7,049 nt of DNA from Ruminiclostridium sp. (GTDB taxonomy: Bacteria > Bacillota > Clostridia > DSM-8532). Where the stretch lies: positions 16,904 through 23,952 of the forward strand of contig DOHN01000106.1 of the NCBI GenBank assembly GCA_003535195.1. Reading direction: 5' to 3'. The notes under the pieces were generated by a model. The model saw only the letters and a list, made by a program, of their open reading frames with translations, did not search any database and had not been told where the DNA came from. Below, one piece after another: positions 5,340 to 7,049 of the stretch (position 1 is the first letter of the stretch; every line of letters begins with the position of its first letter). Position numbers and translations under genes: made by a program.

Positions 5340-5760
5340 AACGTAAAACCTCCTCAACCACTGCTTTAGCATCAAGTTTATTTATTTGGATAATAGGATT
5401 GGGTATCTTTGTTATACAAAATTTTAAGAATTTATTTTCTGTTTGAAAATCAAAATCATATTTAAGTTCAATGTAATCGCCATCAATTAGAACCTTTGAG
5501 GACTTGTTTAGCATATCAATAGTATGAATTATTTGTCCTATTTCTTGGTAATGTATAGAGAATTTAAGAGAGATGTTACTAAAAAATACATCAACAAAAT
5601 CTTTGGTTCGATTATGATAAGCATATAGATTACTCTCATGTTTTACACAAAAAGCGATAAAGACAAGTTTTGTTATTGATGAAATTTTGTATGGAGATTT
5701 CATCAGAGTAATAATGATGTCTGCATATTCAGCTTCTGATATAATTTCACTCACTATCAT
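5332..5760 (-). CDS. Small middle component of the ABC-3C operon (putative)
   Basis: This 142-aa protein has no catalytic motif I can identify. It is predicted soluble: an alpha-helical N-terminal half (ADIIITLMKSPYKISSITKLV, then a hydrophobic helix IAFCVKH) is followed by a region with alternating beta character (SKVLIDGDYIELKYDFDF) and a C-terminal helix. Its first 14 bases overlap the end of the nuclease-like gene and its last 8 overlap the ATPase start, so translation of the three is coupled. ABC three-component systems have a compact, poorly conserved, non-enzymatic protein in just this position, thought to bridge ATPase and effector. The name is given mainly from position, size and fold character, not from a recognised signature. 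The ATG at 5760 has only a weak purine-rich RBS (GGGGTAAAG), consistent with translational coupling. Confidence 0.65.
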   Translation of the reverse strand: MIVSEIISEAEYADIIITLMKSPYKISSITKLVFIAFCVKHESNLYAYHNRTKDFVDVFFSNISLKFSIHYQEIGQIIHTIDMLNKSSKVLIDGDYIELKYDFDFQTENKFLKFCITKIPNPIIQINKLDAKAVVEEVLRYV

Positions 5761-6880
5761 TTTCTTTACCCCATGTAATTTGGAAATCTTCTTTAATACT
5801 ATCGCCAGTTAAATAAATATAGCAGCCTGTCCTATATATTCGACCCTGGGGAAGCAAATCACTTTCAAGTTGTTGATCGGTAGTCTTAGCAAAAACACTT
5901 TTAGGATCATCCGCATCGTCGCCCAAAGCAAACAAAGCTGTCTCGAAATTTTCTTTTGCATTCAGCTCCAAATTAGAAATCTCAAGAACTTTCTGTTGCG
6001 AATAGACATCTCGGAAATCTTTATATATGAGTTCTTGCACAATGCCATTCACAACAAAGCTTTCCACATCTTTTACCAAATATAACTGTTTAACTTCTCG
6101 CGAAACCCGTTCCTTTACTAGTTTTTGCGCCTTTTCCTCTGACTTCTTCTTTAGGCAAAGTGTATCAATTTTGTATTTATCATCACTGATTTCTTCTGAA
6201 ACCTGAATAATTAAACGTATAAAATGCGGATAAACCAAGGTATATGGTTTTTTGGATTTGATAGCTTTATTTATATCTTTATCAATGTAGGAAATAAACC
6301 GTTCTAATCTTTTCTTTTTTGCTAATGAAAAATCTTGAATATCCGAACAATAATCTTGATTAAATTTCTCTAAGAGTTCCTGATCTATCATTTCCATTGA
6401 ACAAACAACTTTCTTAAATCCAGTGATCATATTCAAAATGTGCTTTAACATCTCCTGTTGATTTAAAATCTGTTCTTTAAATTTTTCATACGTCTTTCTA
6501 GCTATAGAAGTACGCTTTTTAGCTTTTCCATCTATAATAAATTTGAGAATTTTTTCTGCCATTTCCTGAGACGAATAGTCAAAATGCACATCATTCTCAA
6601 GTACAAGTTTAAATATAGAAGACTCAGTTGATTCTAAAAGCAACCAGTTACATATCACTCGTGAAAAACAGTCCTCACTTACACTTCCACTTTTAACTTG
6701 GATATAGTAGTTAGTGGAATCAAACATCGCATAAATTTTTTCATCAGGACTTATTTCAATATCATCTTTTCCTTCAAAAGTGAAAAGCTGCTTTGTATTC
6801 GCATTTTTCAAAACGTGTAGCACAAATATTTTCCGTTGGTATAAAAATCCGTATTGCGAAATTATACCGCTATCGCTCAT
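5747..6880 (-). CDS. Putative restriction-endonuclease-fold effector of an ABC-3C system
   Basis: This 377-aa protein begins with a pattern like the PD-(D/E)XK-type nuclease domain of the DUF4297/Cap4 group: YGFLYQRKIFVLHVL (10-24), FEGKDDIEI (35-43) and YYIQVKSG (58-65). E36, D39/D40 and the Q61-x-K63 pair would be the active site. The middle (about 85-330) is mostly helical and lysine-rich, suiting DNA contact. The C-terminal segment (RIYRTGCYIYLTGD...ITWG, about 345-373) resembles the conserved tails that I recall linking ABC-3C effectors to their ATPase partner. The start at 6880 has GAGGAGGG 8 bases upstream; a GTG at 6898 would place the start inside that RBS and is rejected. It is the first gene of the operon. 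Predicted job: cut invading DNA when released by the ATPase and middle component. The nuclease assignment rests on short motifs. Confidence 0.65.
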   Translation of the reverse strand: MSDSGIISQYGFLYQRKIFVLHVLKNANTKQLFTFEGKDDIEISPDEKIYAMFDSTNYYIQVKSGSVSEDCFSRVICNWLLLESTESSIFKLVLENDVHFDYSSQEMAEKILKFIIDGKAKKRTSIARKTYEKFKEQILNQQEMLKHILNMITGFKKVVCSMEMIDQELLEKFNQDYCSDIQDFSLAKKKRLERFISYIDKDINKAIKSKKPYTLVYPHFIRLIIQVSEEISDDKYKIDTLCLKKKSEEKAQKLVKERVSREVKQLYLVKDVESFVVNGIVQELIYKDFRDVYSQQKVLEISNLELNAKENFETALFALGDDADDPKSVFAKTTDQQLESDLLPQGRIYRTGCYIYLTGDSIKEDFQITWGKENDSE

Positions 6881-6977
6881 TACAAAAGCCCTCCTCACTT
6901 TTAAAGTATGTTATTATATTTTTCAAAAAATTAAAGCAAAAGCGGTATGTATTGTTTACCTGCCTACTTTCTTTTTC

Positions 6978-7006
6978 TCTATATATACAATAACGAATAT
7001 TTGCAA
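6978..7006 (-). promoter_or_regulatory. Promoter candidate of the ABC-3C operon
   Basis: On the minus strand TTGCAA (7006-7001) stands 17 bases before TATAGA (6983-6978), each 4/6. The start would be near 6971, leaving a leader of about 90 bases. A second candidate has a perfect TATAAT (6918-6913) but only a poor -35 (TTTGCT, 6940-6935, 16-base spacer). The 6881-7049 region contains no gene I can support. Confidence 0.4.
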
Positions 7007-7012
7007 ATCTTC
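6995..7012. promoter_or_regulatory. 18-bp near-palindrome over the operon promoter
   Basis: GAATATTTGCAAATCTTC is symmetrical about the G7003/C7004 centre with 8 of 9 pairs matched; its core ATTTGCAAAT is perfect. It covers the -35 box of the promoter candidate, as a repressor operator would. With C6994 it shares CGAATATTT with the 1271-1281 palindrome between the two XRE genes. Confidence 0.45.
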
Positions 7013-7049
7013 ATATTATAGATATTTGAGTATTCCGATGGTATTGAGC

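Noticed and set aside
5870..6085. Rightward open frame inside the nuclease-like gene
   Set aside because: It is antisense to a well-supported operon gene, with no RBS or family features.
6793..6993. Rightward open frame across the operon start region
   Set aside because: It covers the N-terminal coding and promoter region of the minus-strand operon, and its protein is low-complexity basic/aromatic sequence.

Overview
The window is AT-rich with strong GGAGG-type ribosome binding sites, several helix-turn-helix (XRE) regulators and defence-type genes. This fits an accessory or defence island, probably mobile, in a Bacillota (Firmicutes) genome. The phylum is inferred from composition, RBS style and protein flavour; no housekeeping gene is present to confirm it. 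The first ~45 bases are noticeably more GC-rich than the rest.

Left part (1-1754), regulators: The window opens on the last codons of an XRE-type regulator. It is followed by a 273-aa protein with an HELMH zinc-protease signature, recalling the ImmA/IrrE peptidases that sit beside XRE repressors in phages and integrative elements. Next come two divergent XRE genes. A leftward 70-aa regulator has a TTG start and is followed by an uncharacterised 61-aa gene; a rightward 136-aa regulator faces the other way. The short region between them holds back-to-back promoter candidates and a perfect GAAC-N5-GTTC palindrome inside the spacer of a TTGACA promoter. It looks like a cI/cro-style switch.

Centre (1755-3559), a complete retron: A structured ~156-nt candidate msr-msd RNA is bounded by a perfect 17-bp inverted repeat (1798-1814 / 1937-1953). 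It lies directly upstream of a 528-aa reverse transcriptase with all retron hallmarks (NAKPH, YADD, VTG). The protein continues into a C-terminal TOPRIM-like domain (TEGK, then DCD), so the reverse transcriptase and the probable toxic nuclease are one polypeptide. From memory, this matches the fused RT-TOPRIM class called type I-C.

Right part (3651-6880), a three-gene operon on the minus strand, convergent with the retron: Transcription order is a predicted restriction-nuclease-like effector (377 aa), a small 142-aa protein, and an SMC/RecN-like coiled-coil ATPase (562 aa). The genes overlap by 14 and 8 bases. The layout matches an ABC three-component (ABC-3C) conflict system: effector, middle component, ATPase. 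The end of the window carries its promoter region with an 18-bp near-palindrome.

Together: two putative anti-phage systems, a retron and an ABC-3C operon, sit tail to tail next to a repressor switch and a possible repressor-cleaving protease. TOPRIM domains usually work with SMC/OLD-type ATPases, so co-operation between RT-TOPRIM and the neighbouring ATPase is conceivable but unproven.
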